A stretch of DNA of 64,000 nucleotides. It comes from an uncultured Clostridia bacterium (GTDB taxonomy: Bacteria; Bacillota; Clostridia; Christensenellales; Aristaeellaceae). The DNA lies in contig CAKTYE010000005.1 in NCBI GenBank assembly GCA_934631985.1, forward strand, positions 8,557 through 72,556, given 5' to 3'. Shown here one piece after another: positions 16,885 to 25,966 of this stretch. Below the pieces are notes generated by a model. It saw nothing but the letters and a program-made list of their open reading frames with translations, did no database searches and was not told where the DNA came from. Positions within the stretch are counted from its first letter, which is position 1; each line of letters opens with the position of its first letter. Position numbers and translations under genes: made by a program.

Positions 16885-18966
16885 TTATTGAAAGGCAACC
16901 TCCAGTGAGAACGGTGCGTCGCTGGCTTCGCCCAGCGCAAAGTCATAAACGCCCTGCGGGCTGTGGAGCTGACCGTCATGGTCGTAGATCGTCAGCATAT
17001 CGGCGCGCAGCGGGAGGCTTACCCGCAGGCTTTCGCCGGGGGCCAGCGATACGCGCTGCCAGCCGATCAGCCGCCGAACGGGCTGCATCAGCCGATGCAC
17101 TCTGCCGTGGGCATAGCATTGCACAACGGTCTCTCCGGCGCGGTCGCCGACGTTTTCTACCGTGACGGACAGTTCCGCAGTCTCGTCCGCAGTCAGCGCC
17201 GCTTTGCTGACGGCAAAGTCACGCAGCGCGAAGGTGGTGTAGCTCAGGCCATGCCCGAAGGGGTACAGCGGCGCGCTGCTTGCATCCAGATAGAAGGACA
17301 CATAGGGATTGCTCCCGTGATTCGGGCGGCCTGTGGACAGGTGATCGTGATGGATGGGAATCTGTCCCAGGCAGCGGGGCCAGGTCATGGACAAATGCCC
17401 GGAGGGATTCGCTTCCCCCGTCAGCAGCCGCGTGATGGCTTCCGCGCCCATGGTTCCCGGGAACCATGCCGCCAGCACCGCATTGCACTGCGCCGCCGTC
17501 TCGGCGATCATCAGCGGACGGCCGGAGAACAGCACCAGCACGATCGGCTTTCCAAGGCTGCAAAGCTGCGCAAAGGCGGCTGCGTCCTCCGGGGGCAGGG
17601 TCGGATTTGTTTTGCTCTGCGCTTCGCCGGTTTCCCACTGCGGCTCGCCCGCCGCGAAAAGGATCACATCCGCCTCCTTCGGTGTACACAGGGTGAGGCT
17701 GTCGCGGGTCGCCAGCGCTTCCGCCAGCGTCGCACACTCCGCCGTGGAGCCGTCTGCGGCCCAGCCGCCCAGCAGACCGTGATCCTGCGCACGGGAGCCG
17801 GTGAGCGCCACCTTTGCACCGGGCTTCAGGGGCAACGCGCCCTCGTTTTTCAGCAGCACGCAGGAGCGCAGCGCCGCCTCCAGCGCGGTTTCCCGGTGCT
17901 GCGCGTTCGTCCAGCTTGCCTGCTGCCGCGCATGGGTCCACTGATCCCAATCTCGTTCAAACAGGCCCAGCTTGTTTTTCAGCGTCAGGATGCGCAGGCA
18001 GGCCCGGTCAATGCTGGCTTCGGATACCTTGCCCGCCTGCACCTGCGCCGCAAGGGTACGCAGGTAGACCATGCTCATCATGTCCATGTCCAGCTGCGCG
18101 TCCATGCAGCGCACCGCTGCGTCACCCGCGTCCGCGGCAACGCCATGCGTCAGCAACTCGCCGGGGGCATTCCAGTCGGAGATGGTCACGCCGTTCCAGC
18201 CCCAGCGCTGGCGCAAAATGCGGTTCATCAGCCAGTCGCTGACGACCGCAGGCTCCCGGTCAATGGGCGTAAAGGCGGGCATCACCATGTCGCAGCCCGC
18301 GTCCAGCACCGCCTTGAAGGGCGGCAGATAGACGTTGAACATCTCCGTGTGGCTCACATCCACGGGCATGTAATCCTGCCCGGCCTGCGCCATGCCGTAG
18401 CCTGCAAAGTGCTTGGCGCAGCAGGTCAGGTGCTGCGCGTCCAGATTGCCGCGAACGCCGCGCACCATGGCTGCACCCATCTCCGCGCATAGCAGCGAGG
18501 ACTCGCCGGGGCTTTCCATGCACCGCCCCCAGCGGGGATCGCGCACTACGTCAACCATGGGTGCAAAGGTCGCGTGTATACCTGCCGCCGCGGCCTCCTC
18601 GGCGCTGATTTCCCCCATCTGCGTCGCATAGCGCGTGTCGAAGGTGCAGCCCATCGCCAGCGGAATTGGGAAGATGGTCCGTGCGCCGTGAATAATGTCC
18701 TTCATAATAATCGGCGGGATGTGATGCGGACTGCGTGCCTGAATATCCTTGCACAGCGCGGCACTCTTTTCCGCATCCGCGTCCAGGTCGCAGATCAGGC
18801 TGCCCGCCAGCAATAGCTCCCGGGGCGTTAAGTGCAGCTCAGCCATCGGCCCGGTAGGCTCGCTGATGCCGTCCACACAGGCGGAAAGCGGAAGCTGACA
18901 TAGCTGCCCGATTTTTTCTTCCAGGGACATGTCCTTCAGCAGTTCCTGTAATTGCTCAGTCGTCAT
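16885..18966 (-). CDS. Glycoside hydrolase family 3 beta-glycosidase
   Basis: This is a 693-residue, probably cytoplasmic, retaining exo-beta-glycosidase. The (beta/alpha)8 domain contains EEKIGQL near residue 16, KHFAGYG (185-191) and the nucleophile motif GVTISDWNA (D264). The alpha/beta sandwich domain follows (VALTGSRAQDHGLLGGWA, VLVLFSGRPL). The C-terminal third is a fibronectin III-like domain (TVENVGDRAGETVVQCYAHG). It lacks a signal peptide, so it should act on imported oligosaccharides. Beta-glucosidase or beta-xylosidase are both possible. The ATG at 18966 has AAGGAG 9 nt upstream; an in-frame TTG two codons earlier is too close. Confidence 0.92.
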   Translation of the reverse strand: MTTEQLQELLKDMSLEEKIGQLCQLPLSACVDGISEPTGPMAELHLTPRELLLAGSLICDLDADAEKSAALCKDIQARSPHHIPPIIMKDIIHGARTIFPIPLAMGCTFDTRYATQMGEISAEEAAAAGIHATFAPMVDVVRDPRWGRCMESPGESSLLCAEMGAAMVRGVRGNLDAQHLTCCAKHFAGYGMAQAGQDYMPVDVSHTEMFNVYLPPFKAVLDAGCDMVMPAFTPIDREPAVVSDWLMNRILRQRWGWNGVTISDWNAPGELLTHGVAADAGDAAVRCMDAQLDMDMMSMVYLRTLAAQVQAGKVSEASIDRACLRILTLKNKLGLFERDWDQWTHARQQASWTNAQHRETALEAALRSCVLLKNEGALPLKPGAKVALTGSRAQDHGLLGGWAADGSTAECATLAEALATRDSLTLCTPKEADVILFAAGEPQWETGEAQSKTNPTLPPEDAAAFAQLCSLGKPIVLVLFSGRPLMIAETAAQCNAVLAAWFPGTMGAEAITRLLTGEANPSGHLSMTWPRCLGQIPIHHDHLSTGRPNHGSNPYVSFYLDASSAPLYPFGHGLSYTTFALRDFAVSKAALTADETAELSVTVENVGDRAGETVVQCYAHGRVHRLMQPVRRLIGWQRVSLAPGESLRVSLPLRADMLTIYDHDGQLHSPQGVYDFALGEASDAPFSLEVAFQ

Positions 18967-19148
18967 TTGCAATAGCTCCTTTGCGAAATCAGCCCCTGCG
19001 GCGGCAGGGGTCTGGGGAAAAGGTTCGGCCTGGGAGAGGGTGTTTCCTGCTTGTGGGGAGGAGGGAAATGTGCGGGGATGGGAGGAAAGAACCTTGATGC
19101 AGGGAGGGAAGGGTGCGTTTTGATGAGAGGGATGGGAGGGAGCGGCTG

Positions 19149-19215
19149 AGAGAGTATCCTCCTGCCGCCCTCGGGGCGGCCGCCCTTCCTATGCGGAGGG
19201 AGGCTTTTGGGGGCG
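19149..19215 (+). repeat. Intergenic repeat family D, copy 1
   Basis: This roughly 67-bp element (GAGTATCCTCCTGCCGCC ... CGGGGCGG ... GCGGAGGGAGGCTTTTGG) has two small palindromes. Related copies lie at 34961-35030, 35121-35190 and 40525-40597 (inverted). The gap 18967-19613 holds this and a family B element, and no gene. Confidence 0.75.
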
Positions 19216-19240
19216 GGGGCGGCATGCAGATTTTGGTGCA

Positions 19241-19577
19241 GGTAACTTTTGGCTGCACATGCCAGGTCTAAGCGACAAGGCGTTCCGGCGGCTGTATACG
19301 GTCAGCCGCCGGAATGCCATGGAGCGGAACCGAAGGAGACCCCGGTTGTGTCCCCCCTGGGAAGGCTCCGATCCAGGCGATGGCTGGGGGCAGCCATGGG
19401 ATCCGGGGGCCAGCCTTAGCTGCATGGAAAATTTGGCTGGCTCCCGGGCGGCTTTGCCTACTTTGCCCGAGTGCAAAGTAGGTCGTCCGTCCGCAGACGG
19501 ACGAAATTCTCTCTAGCTGAAAGTACATCGCGGTGGTGTGCCGCCGGGACTGGATGCATGTCTGTGACTTTATAAAG
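19241..19577 (+). repeat. Structured intergenic repeat family B, copy 2
   Basis: This full-length 337-bp copy lies between the GH3 gene and the clostripain-like gene. Its third hairpin reads CCTACTTTGC (19457-19466) with GCAAAGTAGG (19473-19482). The other copies have CCCACTTTGC with GCAAAGTGGG, so both arms changed together. Confidence 0.85.
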
Positions 19578-19613
19578 AAACAGCCTTCATTCTCCAGCCG
19601 CCGCTTTCCCACC

Positions 19614-21692
19614 TTACAGTTCAAACTCAATAAACTCCGACCACTGCGTTTCTCCATAAATATCCGTCAGCTGGAAGCAATAGAGATAGCTCGATTCGCT
19701 GCCCTCCAGTGAATAGAAACCAAACTCCAGCGTACCGTTTGCGCCCACCGTGATGGGGTCGCCGTCGAAGGTGTCCTCCTGAATTTCACCGTCTTCGTCC
19801 TCGTAATACATGGGGTAGGTGGGGATGATCTCATCGCCCTCCTTCAGGGGCGTGGTGCCGCGCACGGGCAGACCGTGATCGTCATAGCCCTGGGTGAAAC
19901 CGAGAATCGTCCAGTCGCTCTGGGCGCTCTTGCGGGTCACCAGCAGATAACCCTCCTCGCCGTTGCACTTCACGGGGATGATGCTGCGCCGCATGCCGCC
20001 GTTAACCAGTTGGTCATACAGCACCACAAGCTGATCGTCCAGCATGGGCCAGCTGCCGTCAAAATTGCTGACAATCTCGCCGGTCTCCCAGTTGACGCCG
20101 GCGTTCTGCATCGCGCCCAGCTCCACATAGATGGTGTCCTCGTCGTCGCTGGCGTTTAGGTAGAGCAGGCCCTCCACCAAGCTGAGGTTGTTCAGCTCGT
20201 CCTGGGTCAGCTGCATGGCGCAGGCATACACCGCGTCCGAGGTGGTGGAGGAGCCAACATCGCTCATGTATCCCCACAGGCTTTCCGTGGGTTCGCTGCT
20301 CGTCTCCGGGGTGATGCCGCCTACATACACCTCATCGCTGTGGCTGCCCCATAGGGAGGACGTGACAGGCGGCAGGTCGGCGGTCACGTCGGCGGCCTGC
20401 GCGGGAACGTCCTCCTCAGTGACGGTGTAGCCGGAGGTGGGCGTGGTATTCATGCCCCACAGGCTGCCGGTCAGCACGTTCGATGCGGTTTCCGTGGTGA
20501 GCTGCTGGGGAGCCTGCGCGGTGAACACATAGTCGCCGCCGCTGCGCAGGGAAGCATAGCCCCATACGAAGTCCGTATAATTGGGATACGTTTCGGCGCA
20601 GTCGTATTGCAGGCCGTCAAAGGAACCCTCGGGGAAATAGATGCTCAGCCCTGTCAGGTAGTCGAACTTTTCCGTACCCACATTGTAGCGCACGGCCTGC
20701 TGATAGGCGCTGTCCAGCACCGCCGCGGTCTGCGGGGCGATGGAGCGGGTCGCGTCCAGCAGGGCAGCAAAGTCCACCATGTCCGAGGAAGCGTCGTCGA
20801 AGGAGCCGAAGGCATACATGCGCTGACGGGCGCGGCTGAAGGTCGCCAGCTGACCGTTATCCAACGCCTGGGTCAGATAGGCGGCATAGGTCTCCATAGC
20901 ATTCACCACGGCCTCCATGGCGGGGAGATAGGTGACGCTCATGCTCAGATAATCGTCAGGATTTTCCTCGGTGCAGGCCTGCATGTAAGCGTCCGCCATG
21001 GTGACGGCAAGGGCCTGCGTGTCCATGCCGGGATCGTCGCTCAGGGCGGAGAGCCAGCCCGTGTAGTTCCAGCCGATGCCGGGCTCCAGCTCCTCGCTGG
21101 CGACCATGTAGGTCGCATAGTGACGCAGGTGCGCCGCCGTTTCGTAGGTCGCCATCAGGCAAGCGTCAAAGCCCACAATGTCAAAGGTGAAGCCGCCCTG
21201 TGCCTGGGTGAAATTGTACAGCGCATCGTTGATCTCATGCAGGGACAGGCTGTCGTAATCGGCGGTTTCATCAAAGCAGACGCCCGACGCGGAGCCGCCG
21301 CCGTGGTTCCAGAACACCAGCACATAGCGGTCCGCCGGGAAATTCGACACGCCCCAGTCCAGAAAATCCTCCAGCGTGGACTGTTCGCCCATGCTGGCCC
21401 AGGACAGCGTTTCCAAATTGTAAAAGCCGCCGTCAGCGATGGTGAAGCGGTTCAGGGCGTTGGGGGTTAGGTCCTCATCATCCCATTCCACCGCGCCGCC
21501 CGCCTGTACGGCAACGGTGATGCTGCCGGAGGTGTTGCCCTCGCACATTTCATACAGGTCGGCTACACAGGCGCTTTGCAGGTCTGTGCCGCACATGTAC
21601 ATCAAAACGGTGGTCGTTGTTTCAGCCCGGGCTGCGGACAGGGATACCGGCAGCAGCGTCAGGGCCAGCAGGCATGCGATCAGCTTTTTCAT
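19614..21692 (-). CDS. Secreted clostripain-family (C11) cysteine peptidase
   Basis: This 692-residue protein has an N-terminal signal peptide (residues 1 to about 23, ending SAARAE), so it is exported. The C11 catalytic dyad is visible: histidine 130 in LVFWNHGGG and cysteine 178 in GFDACLMAT. The upstream TVLMYMCGTDLQS and later MVASEELEPGIGWNY are also typical. Family members cleave after arginine or lysine and are often activated by self-cleavage. The middle region (roughly 400-470) is low-complexity with repeated SLWG units. The C-terminal part is a beta-rich domain of unknown role. The ATG at 21692 has AAAGG 9 nt upstream. Confidence 0.88.
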   Translation of the reverse strand: MKKLIACLLALTLLPVSLSAARAETTTTVLMYMCGTDLQSACVADLYEMCEGNTSGSITVAVQAGGAVEWDDEDLTPNALNRFTIADGGFYNLETLSWASMGEQSTLEDFLDWGVSNFPADRYVLVFWNHGGGSASGVCFDETADYDSLSLHEINDALYNFTQAQGGFTFDIVGFDACLMATYETAAHLRHYATYMVASEELEPGIGWNYTGWLSALSDDPGMDTQALAVTMADAYMQACTEENPDDYLSMSVTYLPAMEAVVNAMETYAAYLTQALDNGQLATFSRARQRMYAFGSFDDASSDMVDFAALLDATRSIAPQTAAVLDSAYQQAVRYNVGTEKFDYLTGLSIYFPEGSFDGLQYDCAETYPNYTDFVWGYASLRSGGDYVFTAQAPQQLTTETASNVLTGSLWGMNTTPTSGYTVTEEDVPAQAADVTADLPPVTSSLWGSHSDEVYVGGITPETSSEPTESLWGYMSDVGSSTTSDAVYACAMQLTQDELNNLSLVEGLLYLNASDDEDTIYVELGAMQNAGVNWETGEIVSNFDGSWPMLDDQLVVLYDQLVNGGMRRSIIPVKCNGEEGYLLVTRKSAQSDWTILGFTQGYDDHGLPVRGTTPLKEGDEIIPTYPMYYEDEDGEIQEDTFDGDPITVGANGTLEFGFYSLEGSESSYLYCFQLTDIYGETQWSEFIEFEL

Positions 21693-21865
21693 GAGCATCA
21701 TCCTTTGCGTTAGACATTTTCTTCATTGTACGCCGGGCAGACAGCATCCGTCAAGCTGTACTGTGGGACAGGCTGCGGCGGGAAAAATGTAGGCGGCAGA
21801 ACAGTTCTAAAAAACGGTGCAGCCGCATAGATAACATTGAGCAGAAAATGCAAGGAGCAAGACGC

Positions 21866-22063
21866 ATGAGCAAAAAGAGCTGGCGGCAGGCATTTCCCTG
21901 GGGCGCGCTGTTTCTTGCGCTGCCGGCGCGGGCGCTGGCGGAGGAAAGCACAGGCGAGGCGGCGGTACATGCGCTGCTGGGCGTTGCCGTGACGGGGATC
22001 GTGTTTCTGCTGGTCTATGGGCGGCGGCTGCGCTATCGCGCGGAGCGGCGGGAGGAAGGGTGA
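21866..22063 (+). CDS. Small membrane protein of unknown function
   Basis: This 65-residue protein starts at MSKKSWRQAFPWG with AAGGAG about 8 nt upstream. It has an N-terminal hydrophobic stretch (ALFLALPARALAEES) that looks like a signal peptide, a second hydrophobic helix (ALLGVAVTGIVFLLVYG) and a basic tail (RRLRYRAERREEG) that would stay inside. Processed, it would be a tiny single-pass protein. It is divergent from the protease gene and is followed by a clear terminator, which supports it being a real transcribed gene. Confidence 0.6.
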   Translation: MSKKSWRQAFPWGALFLALPARALAEESTGEAAVHALLGVAVTGIVFLLVYGRRLRYRAERREEG

Positions 22064-22084
22064 AAGGGAAAAAAGTAGAAAAGG

Positions 22085-22127
22085 TGCAGCCGGGAAGGAC
22101 AAAATTCCTGATCGGCTGCTTTTTTGT
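22085..22127 (+). terminator. Terminator after the small membrane protein gene
   Basis: A GCAGCCG stem pairs with CGGCTGC across an imperfect inner stem, followed by TTTTTT. Confidence 0.75.
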
Positions 22128-22188
22128 GGACACGCAAGGGCAGCGGCAAGCAACACAAAAGCTGTGGAGCGCCAGGTGAAAGCGAAGA

Positions 22189-22213
22189 TTATAAACATAT
22201 TTTATGTTTATAA
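22189..22213. promoter_or_regulatory. Perfect AT-rich inverted repeat, putative operator
   Basis: TTATAAACATA (22189-22199) and TATGTTTATAA (22203-22213) are perfect 11-bp arms with a 3-nt spacer, about 65 nt upstream of the -35 box of the sugar-importer operon. They stand out from the GC-rich surroundings. A regulator-binding site is the likely explanation. Confidence 0.55.
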
Positions 22214-22277
22214 TTGCGGAAAAGATAAAGAAGACAAAGAAATTGAGGATAAAATGCATGAAATATGTTTTAATATA

Positions 22278-22306
22278 TTGACATAGACAGTGGTACACCG
22301 TATAAT
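22278..22306 (+). promoter_or_regulatory. Vegetative promoter of the sugar-importer operon
   Basis: TTGACA (22278-22283) and TATAAT (22301-22306) are separated by 17 nt, a perfect consensus. About 140 nt of leader precede the binding-protein start. Confidence 0.85.
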
Positions 22307-22451
22307 AAACACATAAAAGGACAACGATTCTGCTTGAAATGCTGCTGTAAGGTTTCCTAAACGTTTTCCGGAGACGAGGCGGAAGCTGTACCAAAGGCGA
22401 AAAAAGCAGCGGGTTGTTCGGAGAACGAAAGGAACAAAAAGGAGGATTCCC

Positions 22452-23996
22452 ATGTTGAAGAAACTGTGTGCGGTGCTGCTGACGCTGGCACTGCTGATGT
22501 CGTCCTGCATGGCGTTTGCGGAAAGCGGCGATACGGCAGTGGTAAAGGACTTTGGCGGTATTACGCTGAAGGTGTGGAAACCCCTGTGGTGGACAAGCGT
22601 TGTCACGTCTGACAGTGTGAATGAGGTTTGGAAGACGCTGGAACAGAAATTCAACGTACACTTTGAATTCATTCAGCCCTCCGTGGGTTCTGAGCAGGAG
22701 CAGTTCAATCTGCTGATGGCTGGCGGCGAGCTGCCTGACATTATCATGACGGACTGGAGCGGCACGGATCTGTACACTGGCGGCCTGGATAAGTATGTAG
22801 AGGAAGGCGTCATCATCGATCTGAAGGAGCATGCCGAGTGGATGCCCAACTATCTGCATTGCATCGAGACCTATGTCTCCGCTGAGGAGCAGAAGGAGTT
22901 CTCCACGGACAGCGGCTACATGACGCAGTTCTATGCTATTTCTCCCTATGAAGAGTATTCCTGCAACGGTCTGCTGCTGCGGGAGGACTGGCTGAAGGAG
23001 CTTGGCCTGGAACAGCCCACGACCCTGGATCAACTGGAAAACATCCTGACGCAGTTTAAGGAAAAGGAAGGCGCAGAAGCTCCTCTGATGTTCCCGGAAA
23101 CGGGCGTAGATCTGCTCAGCGGCTTCCTGGTATCTGCCTATGGCATCGGCCCGGCCTTCTATCATGACGGCGATGTAGTAAAGTATGGCCCCGCCGAGGC
23201 GGCCTTCAAGGACTATCTGCTGAAGATGGCGGACTGGTATAAGAAGGGCCTGATCGATCAGGACTTTGTGTCCCGCGACCAGGAGGGCTATCGCCGCATG
23301 CTGACCACCAGCAAGACCGGCGCGGTCATCGACAGTCCCGATAACGTGTACACCTACATGAAGGATATTGCCATTATGGCTGGCGGCACCTATCCTGTAC
23401 TGAAGGAAGGTGAGCGCGTACACTACCGCTATAAGATGTATCAGTGCCGTCCGCCGTACTGCGCCGCCGTCTCCGCGGACTGCAAGAATGTGGAAGCGGC
23501 TATGACCGTGCTGGATTATGGCTATACCGAGGACGGCTGGATGCTGTGCAACTACGGCATCGAGGGCCTGACCTACAACATGGTGGACGGCGTGGCCGTG
23601 TTTACCGACGTGATTCTGAACAATCCTGAATACCCCTCGCTGCTGGACAGCTTTGCCCGCTACAAGTGGCACATCGGCCCCTTCCTGCGCTTCGAACATG
23701 AGTCCGATGCGGCAATCACTCAGGAGAATATGGGTACCCGCCGCGCCCTGACCGAAAATGCGGACGCCGACCAGGTGATGCCGCTGGTGACCCTGACGGC
23801 AGACGAAGGCTCCGAGTATGCGTCCATCATGAACCAGGTCAAGACGTATCAGGATTCCGCCGTGGTGAACTTTATCACCGGCAAGAAGGATATTGAGACT
23901 GAGTTCGATGCATATCTGGCGGACCTGCATCGGCTGAATATCGACCGTGCAATCGAAATTCAGCAGGCCGCGCTGGATCGCTACAACGCTCGCTGA
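22452..23996 (+). CDS. Extracellular solute-binding protein of an LplB/YtcP-type sugar ABC importer
   Basis: This 514-residue protein is the substrate-capturing subunit (LipO-like, family 1 solute-binding fold). The N-terminus is an export signal. Cysteine 19 in LLMSSC could be lipidated, although the box is imperfect and a signal peptidase I site (AFAES) follows. LKVWKPLWWTS begins the mature lobe. GELPDIIMTDWSGTDLYTGG and the later VSADCKNVEAAMTVLDYGYT are characteristic of this importer class in clostridia. Neighbouring esterase, glycosidase and mannosidase genes suggest oligosaccharides, perhaps acetylated or mannose-containing. AAAAAGGAGG precedes the ATG. Confidence 0.9.
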   Translation: MLKKLCAVLLTLALLMSSCMAFAESGDTAVVKDFGGITLKVWKPLWWTSVVTSDSVNEVWKTLEQKFNVHFEFIQPSVGSEQEQFNLLMAGGELPDIIMTDWSGTDLYTGGLDKYVEEGVIIDLKEHAEWMPNYLHCIETYVSAEEQKEFSTDSGYMTQFYAISPYEEYSCNGLLLREDWLKELGLEQPTTLDQLENILTQFKEKEGAEAPLMFPETGVDLLSGFLVSAYGIGPAFYHDGDVVKYGPAEAAFKDYLLKMADWYKKGLIDQDFVSRDQEGYRRMLTTSKTGAVIDSPDNVYTYMKDIAIMAGGTYPVLKEGERVHYRYKMYQCRPPYCAAVSADCKNVEAAMTVLDYGYTEDGWMLCNYGIEGLTYNMVDGVAVFTDVILNNPEYPSLLDSFARYKWHIGPFLRFEHESDAAITQENMGTRRALTENADADQVMPLVTLTADEGSEYASIMNQVKTYQDSAVVNFITGKKDIETEFDAYLADLHRLNIDRAIEIQQAALDRYNAR

Positions 23997-24072
23997 TGCT
24001 TTGGGGCGGCTGTGCATAAAGATGTGCAGCCGCCCCTCCTCCCATGCGCTTAAGAACTGAGGTGAAACATTT

Positions 24073-25008
24073 ATGTCGTCTGTAGCCAGGCCCCGGGAGT
24101 CCTTCGGCGCACGGCTGATTAAAAACATCCGCCAGCGGCCTGCAATTTATGTGATGCTGCTGTTCGTCGTTGCCGCGTTTATCATTTTCGCGTATGTTCC
24201 CATGGGGGGACTTATCATCGCGTTTCAGAAGTATGCGCCTCGGCTGGGCATTGCCGGCAGCAAATGGGTGGGCTTCAAATGGTTCCTGGAATTCTTCAAT
24301 GACATGTTCTTCTTCCGGTTGATTCGCAACACCTTCACCATCAACCTGCTGGACATTCTGGTGGGCTTTCCTATGCCCATTCTGCTGGCGGTAATGATGA
24401 ATGCTCTGCGCTCCCGCAGAGCTAAGGCAACGCTGCAAACCATGATGTATCTGCCGTATTTCATCTCCATGATCGTGATCTGCGGCATTATTTCCGACTT
24501 TTGCGCCCGGGACGGCATCATCAACGATTTGATCGCCGCCTTTGGCGGTCAGCGGACGGGCCTTTTGAATGAGCCTGCCGCCTTCCAGCCGATTTATGTG
24601 CTGAGCAACCTGTGGCAGATGGCCGGGTGGAACAGCATTATCTATATGGCAGCCATGAGCGCCATTGACGCATCCCTGTATGATGCGGCTTATGTAGACG
24701 GTTGCGGTAAGCTGCGCCAGATGTGGCATGTGACGCTGCCCGGCATTTTGCCGACCATTATCATCATGCTGATTCTGCGCATTGGCAACATGTTTACGGT
24801 GGGCTATGAAAAGATCATTCTGCTGTACAATCCCATGACCTACGAAACGGCGGATGTGATCTCCTCGTATGTATACCGCCGGGGCATTGAAGAATCCAAC
24901 TTCAGCTATGCCACGGCAATCGGTCTGTTCAACTCCGTGCTGAACTGCGTATTCCTGTTTGCAGCAAATGCACTCAGTCGTCGGGCAACGGAACAGAGTC
25001 TGTGGTAA
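24073..25008 (+). CDS. ABC sugar importer permease, LplB type
   Basis: This 311-residue inner permease has six predicted transmembrane helices. The N-terminal motif PMGGLIIAFQKYAPRLGI is distinctive of LplB-like subunits, and the cytoplasmic EAA loop is AAYVDGCGKLRQMWHVTLPGI. It lies 76 nt after the binding-protein gene and 13 nt before the second permease. The EAA loop would dock a shared MsmX-type ATPase, because no ATPase gene is in this operon. Confidence 0.92.
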   Translation: MSSVARPRESFGARLIKNIRQRPAIYVMLLFVVAAFIIFAYVPMGGLIIAFQKYAPRLGIAGSKWVGFKWFLEFFNDMFFFRLIRNTFTINLLDILVGFPMPILLAVMMNALRSRRAKATLQTMMYLPYFISMIVICGIISDFCARDGIINDLIAAFGGQRTGLLNEPAAFQPIYVLSNLWQMAGWNSIIYMAAMSAIDASLYDAAYVDGCGKLRQMWHVTLPGILPTIIIMLILRIGNMFTVGYEKIILLYNPMTYETADVISSYVYRRGIEESNFSYATAIGLFNSVLNCVFLFAANALSRRATEQSLW

Positions 25009-25021
25009 GGGGGGAAGAAGC

Positions 25022-25903
25022 ATGGATGGCGTAAAGGAAAGACGAATTGATAAATTTTGGCGCGGCGTGATCTTCTTCCTGCTGCTGATTTTCGCGCTGA
25101 TGTGTCTATACCCGGTGTTGTATGTGATCTTTGCTTCCTTTAGTGATCCCAACCAGCTAATGGCCCATTCCGGGCTGCTGCTGCATCCGCTGGGCTTTTC
25201 ACTGGAGGGCTATAAGGTGGCGCTGAGCTATCAGAATATCGGCACAGGTTACCTGAACACACTGTTTGTTGTCACGGTAGGTACGCTGGTAAACATGGTG
25301 CTGACAACACTGGGCGCTTATGCCTTGTCCCGGAAAGGCATCATCGTCAACCGCTTTGTCATGCTGATGATTACCTTCTGCATGTTCTTTTCCGGCGGTA
25401 TGATCCCTACCTTCCTGAATGTCAAAAATCTGGGGCTGTTAGACAGCCTGTGGTCGCAGATTTTGCCAACCTGCATCAGCGTGTGGAACCTCATCATTCT
25501 GCGTACAGGTTTTCTGGGGGTGCCTGACAGCTTGGAAGAATCCGCGAAGCTGGACGGCGCAGGCGACTTTACCATTCTGGTGCGGATCGAAATGCCGCTG
25601 GTCAAGGCCAGCCTTGCGGTGGTGACGCTGTATTATCTGGTGGGACACTGGAACTCCTGGTTTGACGCAATGATGTACATGCGCAGCCGGGATAGGTATC
25701 CGCTGCAATTGATCCTGCGGGAGATCTTGATTTCCAACACCTCCGGGTCTGTCAGCGGCTTTAATCCCAGTGAAGCGGATCTGTATAAGCAGCTGGTGAA
25801 ATACACCACTACAGTGATTGCTACTCTGCCGATTTTGTTTATTTACCCCTTCCTGCAAAAGTACTTTGTCAACGGCGTAATGGTCGGCTCGGTGAAGGGC
25901 TGA
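25022..25903 (+). CDS. ABC sugar importer permease, YtcP/LplC type
   Basis: This 293-residue second permease has six predicted helices. CLYPVLYVIFASFSDP follows the first helix, FFSGGMIPTF is typical of the YtcP/LplC family, and the EAA loop is ESAKLDGAGDFTILVRIEMP. The end QKYFVNGVMVGSVKG is the classic C-terminus of this family. The ATG at 25022 has GGGGGGAAG upstream. It pairs with the preceding LplB-type permease. Confidence 0.92.
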   Translation: MDGVKERRIDKFWRGVIFFLLLIFALMCLYPVLYVIFASFSDPNQLMAHSGLLLHPLGFSLEGYKVALSYQNIGTGYLNTLFVVTVGTLVNMVLTTLGAYALSRKGIIVNRFVMLMITFCMFFSGGMIPTFLNVKNLGLLDSLWSQILPTCISVWNLIILRTGFLGVPDSLEESAKLDGAGDFTILVRIEMPLVKASLAVVTLYYLVGHWNSWFDAMMYMRSRDRYPLQLILREILISNTSGSVSGFNPSEADLYKQLVKYTTTVIATLPILFIYPFLQKYFVNGVMVGSVKG

Positions 25904-25966
25904 GCGATAAGGCGGGCTTCCGCAGATAAGGCGGAAAGCTCTCAGGAGGAAAGGATTGCCTTTTTT

